Source: Chryseobacterium oryctis
Lineage (GTDB): Bacteria; Bacteroidota; Bacteroidia; Flavobacteriales; Weeksellaceae
NCBI RefSeq assembly: GCF_025971925.1
Contig: NZ_JAPDHV010000001.1
Span: 372,001 to 436,000, forward strand
Length of the DNA stretch: 64,000 nt
Direction: 5' to 3'
Shown here: piece after piece, positions 1 to 6,741 of the stretch
Position numbering within the stretch: position 1 is the first letter of the stretch
Layout of the letters: each line of letters starts with the position of its first letter
Position numbers and translations under genes: made by a program
Notes under the pieces: generated by a model
Told to the model about the DNA's origin: nothing
Databases searched by the model: none
The model's input: the letters and a program-made list of their open reading frames with translations, nothing else

Positions 1-39
1 GAACGGACATTTACTGATATCATTCAAATCGTTTTCCAT
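1..39 (-). CDS. katG: Catalase-peroxidase KatG, N-terminal fragment
   Basis: Only the first 13 codons are inside the window, read leftwards from an ATG at 39: MENDLNDISKCPF. This start resembles the N-terminus typical of KatG proteins of Bacteroidota (an acidic stretch followed by S-K-C-P-F-H). KatG is a cytoplasmic haem enzyme that destroys hydrogen peroxide. A well-formed promoter lies upstream at 89-119, which supports a real gene start here. The identification rests on 13 residues only, so it is a recognition by eye and not a domain match. Confidence 0.55.
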   Translation of the reverse strand, partial: MENDLNDISKCPF

Positions 40-350
40 TTTTTTTTATTTTTTATTGATTAAGTTTAAATTTTATTTATGAATAGTGCAAACATACAAT
101 AGTTTTTAAAATAAACAAAAGCTATTAAATATATATTTATGATAGTTAAAAACTATAACATGTGTTCTTTATAATTTTAATGAAATCAAGTTACTAACTA
201 TTACTTTATATCGAATATAAAGAAAAGTTAAAAAAAGAAATTTAGAATCGTTCAATATAGGTTTAAAATATTTTATATCAGTAAAGTATTTACGAAAATT
301 ATTAAATTTTAATTATCTTTATGTGTTAATAAAACATGAATTTTTAAGAT
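40..350. other. Intergenic region between katG and the haem-binding gene
   Basis: This 311-base divergent spacer is very AT-rich. It holds the katG promoter at 89-119 and a small palindrome near 142-157 (ATAGTT, AAA, AACTAT). Near 318-325 a TATCTTTA resembles a -7 box for the rightward gene but lacks the final G. I see no ORF or RNA gene in it. Confidence 0.5.
89..119 (-). promoter_or_regulatory. Promoter of katG
   Basis: On the minus strand the -33 element TTTG (119-116) is followed after exactly 19 bases by the -7 element TATGTTTG (96-89). This matches the Bacteroidetes housekeeping consensus TTTG / TAnnTTTG with ideal spacing. It predicts a leader of roughly 40 bases before the ATG at 39. 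Confidence 0.6.
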
Positions 351-812
351 ATGAAAAAAGTATTAGTTGTGCTTCTTGTAGCATTTATTATGATTCAATT
401 TTTCCCAATTGATAAAACAAATCCGACTCCTACTCCTGGAATGGATTTCCTTACCATAAAAAAAACTCCGCCCGAAATCGCGAAAATCATCAGCACTTCA
501 TGCTATGATTGTCACTCAAATGAAACGAAATATCCTTGGTATTCAAATATTGCTCCTGCATCATGGTTTTTAAAAAATCATATTAATGAAGGTAGAAAAC
601 ATCTCAATTTCTCAACTTTCGCTACATATGAACCCAAAAGACAAGCTCACAAACTTGAAGAATGTATTGAAACAGTTGAGAAAAAGGAAATGCCTTTAGA
701 ATCTTATTATTTAGGGCACCAAGATGCAAAATTAACCGATGAACAAAGAAAAATTTTGGTAGAATACTTCAAAAAAATGAAAGAAGATACTGAAAGAGCG
801 ATGGTATTTTAA
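351..812 (+). CDS. Haem-binding domain protein (Haem_bd family)
   Basis: This 153-residue protein has a hydrophobic N-terminus (about residues 4-18) that acts as a signal or membrane anchor. A single haem c attachment motif CYDCH follows (C51, C54, H55), then the motif NETKYPWYSNIAPASWFL, typical of the small Haem_bd proteins common in Bacteroidota. It is therefore expected to be a periplasmic or membrane-anchored monohaem cytochrome-like protein; its electron partners are unknown. The next gene begins 11 bases after its stop, so the two are probably cotranscribed. The next product is also redox-related. The family is confident, the role is not. Confidence 0.85.
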   Translation: MKKVLVVLLVAFIMIQFFPIDKTNPTPTPGMDFLTIKKTPPEIAKIISTSCYDCHSNETKYPWYSNIAPASWFLKNHINEGRKHLNFSTFATYEPKRQAHKLEECIETVEKKEMPLESYYLGHQDAKLTDEQRKILVEYFKKMKEDTERAMVF

Positions 813-823
813 ATTTAAAAATC

Positions 824-1237
824 ATGCAGGATAGTTGGCAAAATAAGCATATTGTATTTTTCGATGGAGATTGCGGTGTCTGCAATTTTTGGGTGCAATG
901 GATTTTAGAACGAGACAAACAAGATAAATTTATGTTTGCGTCTCTGCAATCTGATTTTGGGCAAAAGTTTTTATCTGAAAGAGGTCTAAAAACTACAGAA
1001 TTCAACACAATGTATCTCTGGAAACCTGATAAATATTATTTAATAAAATCCCGAGCAATTTTACAAATTGCAAATTTATTAGGTGGAATTTACAAACTTT
1101 CAGGTATTACTAAAATTCTACCAACCTCTTTAAGCGACATTTTCTACGACATGATTTCCCGAAACAGAATGAAATTGGCCAACCAGAAATGTTATTTACC
1201 TACACCTCATCAAAGAAAAAAATTCATTGAGGTTTAA
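824..1237 (+). CDS. Thiol-disulfide oxidoreductase, DCC family (DUF393)
   Basis: A 137-residue protein that begins with the hallmark FFDGDCGVCN (residues 12-21), the D-x-D-C-x-x-C motif that names the DCC family. Family members have a thioredoxin-like fold and are predicted thiol-disulfide oxidoreductases, but substrates are generally unknown. There is no signal peptide, so it is probably cytoplasmic. It follows the haem-binding gene with an 11-base gap and ends at the bidirectional terminator at 1246. Length is normal for the family. Confidence 0.88.
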   Translation: MQDSWQNKHIVFFDGDCGVCNFWVQWILERDKQDKFMFASLQSDFGQKFLSERGLKTTEFNTMYLWKPDKYYLIKSRAILQIANLLGGIYKLSGITKILPTSLSDIFYDMISRNRMKLANQKCYLPTPHQRKKFIEV

Positions 1238-1245
1238 AATAAAAA

Positions 1246-1286
1246 CTCCTGTAGATTTTCGAAAATTTACAGGAGAATATTTTTTT
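1246..1286. terminator. Bidirectional terminator
   Basis: A near-perfect 30-base palindrome at 1246-1275 (CTCCTGTA at one end, TACAGGAG at the other) is followed by a T-run at 1280-1286. It is preceded by an A-rich run that serves the opposite strand. It separates the DCC gene from the convergent amylase gene and can serve both. Confidence 0.8.
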
Positions 1287-1295
1287 AATTTTAAG

Positions 1296-2735
1296 TTACT
1301 GATTCAAAGACCAAACCGAATAAGAATTTGGTGGACATTGAATTTTCACCCATTTATCACCTTGCGTGGTAGGATACCAATTAGAATGTCCTGTAAAATC
1401 TTTAATTTGCTGACTACTCCAGTTGGTTTCTATCCATCTTTCCTGCCAATTTGAAGAACTGTTAATATAAACAACCAACCCCGGATTTCCGTTGTAGCCA
1501 TTTCGCCTTGCAATATATTCATCATTATCAGTATATAATATAGATGTATTACCTGTTGCTTTATTATTATGAATCCAAATCAGATTATTTAATCTTTCCT
1601 TATTCAACCATTCTTCATAATCACGGTAAAAAATCGTAGGATAACCCTCATGCGTCAAAATATAAGCATATGCCAACATTTTGTTCCATATTATATCTGT
1701 ATCATGGTTTGCCACAAAAGTTACGGCTTTATAAGGATTTCTTTTCCACATCATATCATCATTCAAAACATTTAGGTTTCCGTTGTCAAAAGCTTCATCC
1801 ATTTTATAATAAGCCGCAAAATCAAATACAGAACTGTTTGCATTATTTGCCCACCATTCTAAGGTATTTACGTTTGAATCCCAAAGCTCGCCGACAGAAA
1901 AACCTCCAACATTAGAGTTCCAGGTATTGACAACCCATGGTGCAAATCCTTTGACGTAATCAAATCTCCAACCGTCAAATTTCATAACATTTTTATAATA
2001 TTTCCCTACAGAATCATCCCTTCCCCAAAGCCAATCCTGAACATAAGGATTAGCGTGACATAAATCTGGGAAGCCACCAAAAGCACCTTCATCATTATTT
2101 CCGTAAGCATTTTTATAAAAATGGTTATAATTTCTTGTAAATTTCCCTGAAGACACACCTGAAAAATCTGTCCATGTATTCGTTCCTGTATAAGGATTCG
2201 CCTCAGACTGACCTCCACTATTATGATTAATCACAATATCAGCATAAACCTGCATATTTTCTGCATGAGCCTGAGTAATTAAAGCTTCAAGTTCAGCTCT
2301 TGACCCAAAACGTGTTTCTACACTTCCGTTTTGATTGTAATTTCCGAAATCATAATAATCCGTAGGGTCATAACCCATTGAATACGCTCCATTTTGAGCT
2401 TTTGAAGCCGGAGGCAACCAAATTGCACCAATTCCTGCGTTCGACCAATCAGTAACTTTACTTTTTACGGTATTCCACCAATTTCCACCTTCAGGGACAT
2501 CCCAATAAAATCCCTGCATTAAAACTCCACCTCCCGGTCCTGAAACAAACTTTCCATTAGCAGAACTATTGCCTGTGCTAAATGGTCGACCATCGTGATT
2601 CGTAACATTCACAATTTTATCATGAACCTCCGTTTTTTTCTCGATTTCATTTGTAATTTCATCATTATTCTGACAGGAAGAAACAAGTCCTAAAGCCAGA
2701 ATTGAAAGTAAGTAATGTGTTTTTTTCATATACAA
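1296..2735 (-). CDS. Secreted GH13 alpha-amylase, archaeal (GH13_7-like) type
   Basis: A 479-residue lipoprotein (lipobox LVSSC, C21) with a full GH13 catalytic barrel. Conserved regions seen: region I DIVINH (166-171), region II GWRFDYVKGF with nucleophile D259, region III GELWD with acid/base E283, and region IV FVANHDTD with D345. It should hydrolyse alpha-1,4-glucans such as starch at the cell surface. The stretches GFYWDVP, AIWLPP, YSMGYDP, YYKMDEAFDN and IFYRDYEEWLNK match, from memory, the amylases of Pyrococcus and Thermococcus (GH13_7) far better than Bacillus enzymes. The Thermococcal CC pair before the DEG calcium motif is NN here (213-214). The start could also be the M at residue 3. 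No T9SS sorting domain and no susC/susD genes are adjacent. Confidence 0.92.
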   Translation of the reverse strand: MYMKKTHYLLSILALGLVSSCQNNDEITNEIEKKTEVHDKIVNVTNHDGRPFSTGNSSANGKFVSGPGGGVLMQGFYWDVPEGGNWWNTVKSKVTDWSNAGIGAIWLPPASKAQNGAYSMGYDPTDYYDFGNYNQNGSVETRFGSRAELEALITQAHAENMQVYADIVINHNSGGQSEANPYTGTNTWTDFSGVSSGKFTRNYNHFYKNAYGNNDEGAFGGFPDLCHANPYVQDWLWGRDDSVGKYYKNVMKFDGWRFDYVKGFAPWVVNTWNSNVGGFSVGELWDSNVNTLEWWANNANSSVFDFAAYYKMDEAFDNGNLNVLNDDMMWKRNPYKAVTFVANHDTDIIWNKMLAYAYILTHEGYPTIFYRDYEEWLNKERLNNLIWIHNNKATGNTSILYTDNDEYIARRNGYNGNPGLVVYINSSSNWQERWIETNWSSQQIKDFTGHSNWYPTTQGDKWVKIQCPPNSYSVWSLNQ

Positions 2736-2877
2736 TGTTTTAATTATTAAAGTATCAACGAAAATACACTTTTATTAATACAACTTCTAATATTTGTGAA
2801 ATAAATATATTTTTCAACAATCAAACACAAAAAACTATTATTTAAAAATTCATTAAAAAATCATAAACTTTCAAGAT

Positions 2878-2912
2878 TTTGATTACAATTTTTCCATTAA
2901 TCCATATATTTG
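2878..2912 (+). promoter_or_regulatory. Promoter of DUF4290-murA
   Basis: -33 TTTG (2878-2881) and a perfect -7 TATATTTG (2905-2912) are separated by 23 bases. Only six bases lie between the -7 box and the ATG at 2919, so transcription would begin at or next to the start codon. Confidence 0.5.
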
Positions 2913-2918
2913 TAGATT

Positions 2919-3575
2919 ATGGAATACAATACCCAAAAAACAAAGCTTCATATACCAGAATATGGTAGAATTATACAACAATTGGTTGAACGTTGCAAAG
3001 AAACTTCTGACAGAAATGAAAGGAATGAAATGGCAATCGCAATCATTGATTTTATGGGGCAAAGAAATCCTCAACTTCGTGACGAAGAAAATTACAAACA
3101 TAAACTTTGGGATCATTTATTCATTTTAGCTGATTATGATTTAGATGTAGATTCCCCATATCCTTTCCCTACCAGAGAACAATTGGCAGAAAAGCCTAAA
3201 ACTATGGAATATCCAAAGCTTCAGGGGGAATTTAAATTTTATGGAAAAAGTATTCTTCAATTAATTGAAAAAGCAATCGAACTTGAAACAGGCGATGAAA
3301 AAGAAGCCCTGATTGAGGTGATTGCTAATAATATGAAGAAATCTTACAATGTATATAACAAGGAACATGTAACGGATGATGTAATTTTTCGTCACTTGAA
3401 AGAACTTTCGGAAAACAGACTGGATCTTACAGGAATAGACACGCTTGAAAAAAGTAAAATCTATTATAACAATAATAACAACCGAAATAATAACAATAAT
3501 AGAGGAAATAATAACAAAAACCAGTCTAATAACAAGAGAAGACACACCAATAATAACTACAAGAACAGGAAGTAA
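2919..3575 (+). CDS. DUF4290 domain-containing protein
   Basis: This 218-residue protein has the conserved opening EYNTQKTKLHIPEYGRIIQQ and the segments MAIAIIDFMGQRNPQLRD and HKLWDHLFILADYDLDVDSPYP, characteristic of DUF4290, a family restricted to Bacteroidota. The function is unknown and there is no signal peptide. The last 35 or so residues are an Asn-rich, then basic, low-complexity tail (N, R, K), probably disordered and possibly nucleic-acid binding. Its stop codon overlaps the murA start by one base (TAATG at 3573-3577), so the two are translationally coupled. The pairing suggests a link to cell wall synthesis, which is inference. Confidence 0.9.
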   Translation: MEYNTQKTKLHIPEYGRIIQQLVERCKETSDRNERNEMAIAIIDFMGQRNPQLRDEENYKHKLWDHLFILADYDLDVDSPYPFPTREQLAEKPKTMEYPKLQGEFKFYGKSILQLIEKAIELETGDEKEALIEVIANNMKKSYNVYNKEHVTDDVIFRHLKELSENRLDLTGIDTLEKSKIYYNNNNNRNNNNNRGNNNKNQSNNKRRHTNNNYKNRK

Positions 3576-4882
3576 TGAGCGGAACATTTCAAATAAGAGG
3601 AGGAAAAAGACTGCACGGCGAAATCACTCCACAGGGAGCAAAAAATGAAGCTCTACAAATCCTATGTGCTGTTTTATTAACAGATGATGAAGTTAGAATC
3701 AAAAACATTCCTGATATTCATGATGTAAATAGATTGATTGAAATTTTAGGAGATTTTGGTGTAAAAGTTACTAAAAACGACAAAGGAGATTTTACTTTTA
3801 AAGCTGATAAAGTAAATTTCAACTATATAAAGTCTAAAGAATTCAAAAAAGACGGAGCCAAACTCAGAGGTTCAATTATGTTGATGGGTCCCATGTTAGC
3901 AAGATACGGAGAGGCTTATATGCCAACTCCGGGAGGTGACAAAATAGGACGAAGAAGACTAGACACCCACTTTCAAGGACTTGTAGACCTAGGTGCAGAG
4001 TTTAATTATGATGAAGAAGAATATTTCTATTCATTAAAAGCCAAAGAACTTAGAGGAAAATTCATTCTTTTAGAAGAAGCTTCTGTTACAGGAACAGCAA
4101 ATATTGTAATGGCAGCTGTTTTAGCCAAAGGAAAAACAAGAATTTACAACGCAGCATGCGAACCTTACCTTCAGCAACTTTGTAAAATGCTGAACAGAAT
4201 GGGAGCAAATATTTCCGGAATCGGCTCAAATCTTTTGACCATTGAAGGGGTGGATTATCTGCACGGAACCGAGCACACAATGCTTCCTGATATGGTAGAA
4301 ATCGGTTCTTGGATTGGTCTTGCAGCCATGACAAAATCTGAAATCACCATAAAAAATGTAAACTGGAATCAATTAGGAGTTATTCCAAATACTTTCAGAA
4401 AACTAGGAATTCAGCTTGAGCAAAGCAATGATGACATTTTCATTCCAGCTCAGGAAAATTATAAAATACAGAAATTTATTGACGGTTCAATCTTAACCAT
4501 TTCTGATGCACCTTGGCCAGGATTCACTCCAGATTTATTGTCAATCATTTTGGTAGTAGCAACTCAGGCAAAAGGAAGTTTATTAGTTCATCAAAAAATG
4601 TTTGAATCAAGATTATTCTTTGTCGATAAATTGATAGATATGGGAGCTCAGATTATTTTATGCGACCCACACAGAGCAACTGTAATCGGATTGAATCAGG
4701 AAACACCTTTAAGAGGAACAACAATGACTTCTCCTGACATCAGAGCTGGAAATGCTCTTCTTATTGCCGCTCTTTCAGCTGAAGGAAAATCAATCATTCA
4801 CAATATTGAGCAAATCGACAGAGGTTACGAGAATATTGATGGAAGATTAAAAGCAATCGGAGCTGATATCGAAAGAATTTAA
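3575..4882 (+). CDS. murA: UDP-N-acetylglucosamine 1-carboxyvinyltransferase MurA
   Basis: A 435-residue EPSP-synthase-fold enzyme that transfers enolpyruvate from PEP to UDP-GlcNAc, the first committed step of peptidoglycan synthesis, in the cytoplasm. The substrate-binding KN pair is at 23-24 (GAKNEAL). The catalytic loop reads PGGDKIGRRRLDTH: the residue that is Cys115 in E. coli, and the target of fosfomycin, is Asp122 here. Length is normal. The start is fixed by the TAATG overlap with DUF4290. A terminator follows at 4936. Confidence 0.97.
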   Translation: MSGTFQIRGGKRLHGEITPQGAKNEALQILCAVLLTDDEVRIKNIPDIHDVNRLIEILGDFGVKVTKNDKGDFTFKADKVNFNYIKSKEFKKDGAKLRGSIMLMGPMLARYGEAYMPTPGGDKIGRRRLDTHFQGLVDLGAEFNYDEEEYFYSLKAKELRGKFILLEEASVTGTANIVMAAVLAKGKTRIYNAACEPYLQQLCKMLNRMGANISGIGSNLLTIEGVDYLHGTEHTMLPDMVEIGSWIGLAAMTKSEITIKNVNWNQLGVIPNTFRKLGIQLEQSNDDIFIPAQENYKIQKFIDGSILTISDAPWPGFTPDLLSIILVVATQAKGSLLVHQKMFESRLFFVDKLIDMGAQIILCDPHRATVIGLNQETPLRGTTMTSPDIRAGNALLIAALSAEGKSIIHNIEQIDRGYENIDGRLKAIGADIERI

Positions 4883-4935
4883 GTGAAAATTAAAATTTTT
4901 GAGTAAACTTATAACTCAAAATCTCACTAATAAAA

Positions 4936-4969
4936 GAGTATTCAAGAATTTTTGAATGCTCTTTTTTTT
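4936..4969 (+). terminator. Terminator of DUF4290-murA
   Basis: Hairpin GAGTATTCAA / TTGAATGCTC (one G-U pair) at 4936-4961, followed by a run of eight T. Confidence 0.8.
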
Positions 4970-4975
4970 AAATAA

Positions 4976-5003
4976 AAAGGATATCTAAAAACAGATACCC
5001 TTT
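4976..5003 (-). terminator. Terminator of the NIL-domain gene
   Basis: Hairpin AAAGGATATCT / AGATACCCTTT at 4976-5003. On the minus strand it is followed by TTTTTATTT and then by the T-rich complement of the murA terminator. Confidence 0.65.
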
Positions 5004-5030
5004 AAGAAATTAAAACTATATGAATCTATC

Positions 5031-5351
5031 TCAAGAATATTTTCTGCAGACATAATCTACAGTTGTACTCAAAAGTTTGTTTTTAGCCAGATAATATTCC
5101 AGCTGTTGATAATCATCCGAATTTACATTTATATATAACTGTACAGAACCAAAACTATTTCCGTTTACATATTCTACGTTAGCAGACAACACTCTGTGAC
5201 ATATCCCGAATTTGTTGTAAATAGTATTCATCAAATGTTCAAACTTCATTTTCCCATTTAACTCTATTTCCAATATTAATTCTTTCTTAGGCAGGTGTAG
5301 CTTACCTTGTATAACCTGCAGATTTGGATTAGGTGTAATCATACTAAACAT
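5031..5351 (-). CDS. Stand-alone NIL-domain protein
   Basis: This 106-residue protein resembles the NIL domain, a ferredoxin-like fold found at the C-terminus of the methionine importer ATPase MetN. Matching features are the pattern of strands and helices and the motif VEYVNGNSFGSVQLYINV around residues 61-78. In MetN the domain binds methionine and inhibits transport. Here it is free-standing, with no ABC ATPase or permease nearby, so it may be a small ligand-sensing or regulatory protein. A promoter-like TATTTTTG lies at 5411-5404 and a terminator follows the gene, so it appears monocistronic. The family call is by eye and moderately sure. Confidence 0.6.
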   Translation of the reverse strand: MFSMITPNPNLQVIQGKLHLPKKELILEIELNGKMKFEHLMNTIYNKFGICHRVLSANVEYVNGNSFGSVQLYINVNSDDYQQLEYYLAKNKLLSTTVDYVCRKYS

Positions 5352-5403
5352 TTTTTGTATTAAACATTATAAGATTCAAGTTTATCAACTCTTAAATCTT
5401 TAG

Positions 5404-5411
5404 CAAAAATA
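5404..5411 (-). promoter_or_regulatory. -7 element of the NIL-domain gene
   Basis: TATTTTTG on the minus strand, 52 bases upstream of the ATG at 5351. No clear TTTG was seen at the -33 position. Confidence 0.35.
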
Positions 5412-5417
5412 TAAAAA

Positions 5418-5450
5418 AATATTAGTCTACCAAATTAGTGGACTAATATT
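5418..5450. terminator. Second hairpin upstream of the NIL gene
   Basis: Perfect 10-base arms AATATTAGTC / GACTAATATT (5418-5427 and 5441-5450) are flanked by T-runs on both strands. It lies just past the terminator at 5464-5500, so it may act as a second, bidirectional terminator. It ends directly before the NIL-gene -7 box. Confidence 0.55.
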
Positions 5451-5463
5451 TTTTTTAATTTTT

Positions 5464-5500
5464 TCAAAAAAAAGAGAAAGGCTTAATTTACCTTTCTCTT
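5464..5500 (-). terminator. Terminator of the NlpC/P60-like gene
   Basis: Perfect arms AAGAGAAAGG / CCTTTCTCTT (5472-5481 and 5491-5500). On the minus strand a run of eight T follows. It begins four bases after the stop codon of the gene at 5504. Confidence 0.85.
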
Positions 5501-5503
5501 ATC

Positions 5504-6154
5504 TTACAATTCTTTTATTCTTTCTAATTTATCAGAACCCGCTAATCCGTTAGGATTACAACCTAATTCTCCTTCAGGAACTTTGAGATTTTTCTTTCGG
5601 TAAAATTCTTCCCAAAAAGTATTGGTTTTACATGTTTTCTGGTCAATGAAAGTCATAGGTTCCAATTTAAATATATTGTCTTTTCTAAAAGCTCTTTCAA
5701 TAAAATCTGAACAATAGAAGGAGTTTTCATCTAATATATAATTGAAATTATAAGGTTTTCCCAACATTTCATTAGCTTTTCTGATTGCAGAAGGGATTGT
5801 TTTTTGATATTCAGGTTTCAGCCTATAAACCACTACTCTTTGCCCTTCTTTAGCTTGTTCTAGAACAAATTGCCTCAACGTTTGCTTTTGTGAACCACCT
5901 TCCGGAGCTGCATGAAGAACAAAAGCACCATCTTTATTTTTCTCTAAAATCCCGATATGGTCAAAAGAATTGTTTTTTTCTTTTTGCGTAACATTATTTA
6001 TTGCACCAGAAAGCCCGGTTTCTTTTGCTGTAACAAAAAGCAAGTCTCCATTTTTTAAACCTCGATTTAGCTTTGCATTGCATCCTAAAAGAAAAAAGGA
6101 GAAAACAATCAGTAAAAATAATTTCGAAAATTTATTTCTTAAAATTAGATTCAT
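5504..6154 (-). CDS. YiiX/YebB-like NlpC/P60 cysteine hydrolase lipoprotein
   Basis: A lipoprotein (lipobox FFLLGC) of 216 residues from the M at 6154. The permuted papain-like fold of the YiiX family is suggested by the early motif NGDLLFVTAKETGLSGAI, the catalytic-type His in SFDHIGIL, and the later Cys in FYCSDFIERAF. These enzymes are presumed peptidases or amidases acting on cell-envelope peptides or lipids; the substrate is not known. An upstream in-frame ATG at 6175 would add MMIGLHV, which I reject because the signal peptide fits the later start. The gene overlaps the end of the DUF1801 gene by 23 bases, so they are cotranscribed. Confidence 0.82.
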   Translation of the reverse strand: MNLILRNKFSKLFLLIVFSFFLLGCNAKLNRGLKNGDLLFVTAKETGLSGAINNVTQKEKNNSFDHIGILEKNKDGAFVLHAAPEGGSQKQTLRQFVLEQAKEGQRVVVYRLKPEYQKTIPSAIRKANEMLGKPYNFNYILDENSFYCSDFIERAFRKDNIFKLEPMTFIDQKTCKTNTFWEEFYRKKNLKVPEGELGCNPNGLAGSDKLERIKEL

Positions 6155-6587
6155 AACATGTAATCCAATCATCAACAGTCATTTTTTTACTCAGTTCAGC
6201 AATTAATTCAAAAGGAATATCATCCATTTTCTTAAATCGAATACAAGATTTACCCATATCCAACTTTCTTTTTGCATGTTTTGGAAACTCAGAAACAAAC
6301 CAATCAAGCAAATCGGGCTTCGCATAAATCCCCATATGATACAAAGCAATAAAGTTTTTCTGAGAAGCCAACCCAATAAAAGGCAACGGACTTCCCGGAG
6401 TACAATGATATCCTGCTGGATAAGTTTCTAAAGGAACATTCCAGCCTACCATTCCATAACTAACTCCTTGTTTAAATCCGTTAGGTAAATTATCTTCAAT
6501 AGTATCAAATAATTTTTTAAAAACCTCTTGTCTCTCTTCCGGAATTTTAGAGATATAATCCTCTATTGATGTCGCGGGAATTTGCAT
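6132..6587 (-). CDS. DUF1801 domain-containing protein
   Basis: This 151-residue cytoplasmic protein has the DUF1801 (YdhG-like) pattern: an N-terminal helix with IPEERQEVFKKL, then SYGMVGWNVPL, FIGLASQKNFIALYHMG and the GKSCIRFKKMDDIP segment near the end. The fold is known structurally in the family but the biochemical function is not. The 23-base overlap with the downstream lipoprotein hydrolase suggests one transcript, though no functional link is obvious. Confidence 0.88.
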   Translation of the reverse strand: MQIPATSIEDYISKIPEERQEVFKKLFDTIEDNLPNGFKQGVSYGMVGWNVPLETYPAGYHCTPGSPLPFIGLASQKNFIALYHMGIYAKPDLLDWFVSEFPKHAKRKLDMGKSCIRFKKMDDIPFELIAELSKKMTVDDWITCYESNFKK

Positions 6588-6689
6588 CTTAATTCAATTT
6601 TAATAATTTTTCAAATTAACAAAATTTGTTTCAAAAAAATATATAAAAAATGTTTTTTAGTCTTCCTGTTGAAAAAGACAACTTTCAAT

Positions 6690-6714
6690 AAAAAAAGCCC
6701 TGCAAACGCAAGGC
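6690..6714 (-). terminator. Terminator of the unknown exported pair
   Basis: On the minus strand the hairpin GCCTTGC, GTTT, GCAGGGC (6714-6697) is followed by seven T. It lies 28 bases past the stop codon at 6742. Confidence 0.7.
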
Positions 6715-6741
6715 AAACTATAAATAAATTTATATTTAATT

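Noticed and set aside
1296..2735. Amylase as part of a starch utilisation (Sus) locus
   Set aside because: No receptor, SusD or other glycan genes flank it; both neighbours are unrelated and separated by terminators or a large spacer.
3261..3587. 108-codon open frame opposite the DUF4290 gene
   Set aside because: Its Ile/Val-rich start is simply the antisense of the Asn-rich repeat.
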